Below are positions 5,781 to 6,770 of a DNA stretch of 6,770 bases, in pieces; position 1 is the first letter of the stretch; the number at the start of each line of letters is the position of its first letter. Location of the stretch: contig JAABSZ010000212.1 in the NCBI GenBank assembly GCA_011390135.1, positions 1 through 6,770 on the forward strand. The letters run 5' to 3'. A program made the position numbers and the translations under genes. The notes below the pieces were generated by a model. That model saw nothing but the letters and a program-made list of their open reading frames with translations. It searched no databases and was not told the origin of the DNA. The stretch is from JAABSP01 sp011390135 (GTDB taxonomy: Bacteria > Desulfobacterota > Desulfobacteria > Desulfobacterales > JAABSP01).

Positions 5781-6770
5781 ATGATCCGAAACCTTGCCGA
5801 AATCCTGCTCAGCCTCATGGGGGTGCTACTCTTCACCACTCTGATCCTGCTCATCGCGGGCGCTCCCCCCTTTGCCGCATACATTCACATCTTCAAAGGG
5901 TCTCTGGGATCGTTGAACAAGCTCTCCCATGTGCTAAACGCCTGGATTCCCCTGACCCTCTGCTCATGCGGGCTGCTCTACACCTTCCGGATCGGCCTCT
6001 GGAACATCGGGGTGGAGGGGCAGGTGATGATGGGTGCGGTCTTTGCCACTGCTGCGCTTCGTCTGGGGATGGGCGGAGAAGCCCCTCTCTTCTATCTGGT
6101 GCCGGCCTTTGCCGCGGGGATCATCGGCGGCGGCCTATGGGCACTGCTGGCCGGATTTTTAAAGACCCGTGGCGGCGTCAACGAGATATTTGCGGGGCTG
6201 GGATTGAATTTCGTGGCCCAGGGGATCATCTTATGGCTCATCTTCGGCCCCTGGAAGCGCCCTGGCATCGCCTCCATGAGCGGCACCGAACTCTTTCCCA
6301 TCAATCTATGGCTCCCCCAGTTTCCAGGGCTTCGGATGTCGCCGGTCGGGCTCTTCCTTGCAATCGGAGCCATTGCAGTGACCGCGATGATCCTCCGATA
6401 CACCCGCATCGGCCTTCAGCTCAAGGCTGTGGGGGGAAATGAGCGGGCGGCCTTCCTCTTGGGCCTCAACCCTGCCCGCAACATGCTGCTGGCCATGATC
6501 TTCGCCGGCGGATTTGCCGGCCTTGCCGGAACCCTTCAGGTGAGCGGAATCTACCACCGGCTCATTCCGGCCATCTCCAGCAACTACGGCTATCTCGCTC
6601 TTCTGGTGGTGATGCTCTCCAACTATGACATCCGGATCGCGCCCCTGGTCGCCTTCTTCTTTGCCTGCCTCAATGTGGGCAGCATTCAACTGCCCATGAT
6701 GCTGCAGATCGACTCCTCTTTAAGCGGCGTGATTCAGGGGATTCTTGTGCTGGCCGTTCTCGGTGTGCAG
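5781..6770 (+). CDS. ABC transporter permease, BMP/nucleoside type (3' partial, first of two expected)
   Basis: This inner-membrane channel subunit belongs to the branched-chain amino acid/ribose-type permease family (BPD_transp_2). The frame is open from the ATG at 5781 to the window edge (330 residues, no stop); an in-frame TAG at 5775 rules out an earlier start. Visible family marks are WNIGVEGQ (74-81), the TRGGVNEIFAGLGLN region (129-143) and the cytoplasmic coupling segment AVGGNERAAFLLGLN (216-230). Several hydrophobic segments occur, at about 8-27, 52-66, 104-125, 136-154, 187-204, 235-250, 269-280, 286-303 and 315-329. Related permeases are about 340-370 residues, so only a short tail is missing. 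No clear Shine-Dalgarno precedes it. It is cotranscribed with the ATPase 11 bases upstream, and BMP systems normally have a second permease next, which would lie past the edge. Confidence 0.92.
   Translation, partial: MIRNLAEILLSLMGVLLFTTLILLIAGAPPFAAYIHIFKGSLGSLNKLSHVLNAWIPLTLCSCGLLYTFRIGLWNIGVEGQVMMGAVFATAALRLGMGGEAPLFYLVPAFAAGIIGGGLWALLAGFLKTRGGVNEIFAGLGLNFVAQGIILWLIFGPWKRPGIASMSGTELFPINLWLPQFPGLRMSPVGLFLAIGAIAVTAMILRYTRIGLQLKAVGGNERAAFLLGLNPARNMLLAMIFAGGFAGLAGTLQVSGIYHRLIPAISSNYGYLALLVVMLSNYDIRIAPLVAFFFACLNVGSIQLPMMLQIDSSLSGVIQGILVLAVLGVQ

Noticed and set aside
5708..6442. Plus-strand open frame overlapping the end of the ATPase and the permease
   Set aside because: It is out of frame with the permease, which shows the family motifs WNIGVEGQ and AVGGNERAAF; this frame reads as His/Pro/Arg-rich low-complexity sequence.

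Overview
The window looks like chromosomal DNA of a strictly anaerobic Gram-negative bacterium, most likely Desulfobacterota (the former Deltaproteobacteria: sulfate reducers and syntrophs). I infer this from a sodium-pumping decarboxylase beta subunit next to a gamma-like subunit and a single-domain cyclic-nucleotide-binding protein, from a BMP-type ABC importer whose binding protein has a cleavable (non-lipoprotein) signal peptide, and from moderately GC-rich coding DNA with AT-rich gaps. No rRNA or other marker fixes the taxon.

Layout. (1) Positions 3-554 (+) hold the C-terminal part of a coiled-coil protein of unknown function with two patches of 12-bp tandem repeats; its frame is open to the left edge. 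(2) Positions 555-764 hold a terminator hairpin between convergent genes and four 9-bp GTCC-type tandem repeats just beyond the end of oadB. (3) On the minus strand, read from 2929 down to 765, lie a CNBD protein, an OadG-like membrane protein with a winged-helix-like C-terminal domain, and an OadB/GcdB/MmdB carboxybiotin decarboxylase beta subunit. A structured 127-bp gap separates the last two. (4) Positions 2930-3133 form a divergent promoter region with back-to-back -35 boxes. (5) On the plus strand from 3134 to the right edge lie a BMP-family binding protein, a double-ABC ATPase and a first permease, the last cut by the window end.

How the genes work together. The minus-strand set supplies the membrane half of a sodium-translocating acyl-CoA or oxaloacetate decarboxylase; the carboxyltransferase (alpha) and biotin carrier subunits are not in the window and must be encoded elsewhere. 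The cyclic-nucleotide-like domain and the winged-helix-like tail on the gamma subunit suggest a sensing or regulatory layer on the pump. The plus-strand set is an ABC importer of the purine nucleoside/BMP class, probably completed by a second permease just past the right edge. The two operons share an intergenic region and may be co-regulated.
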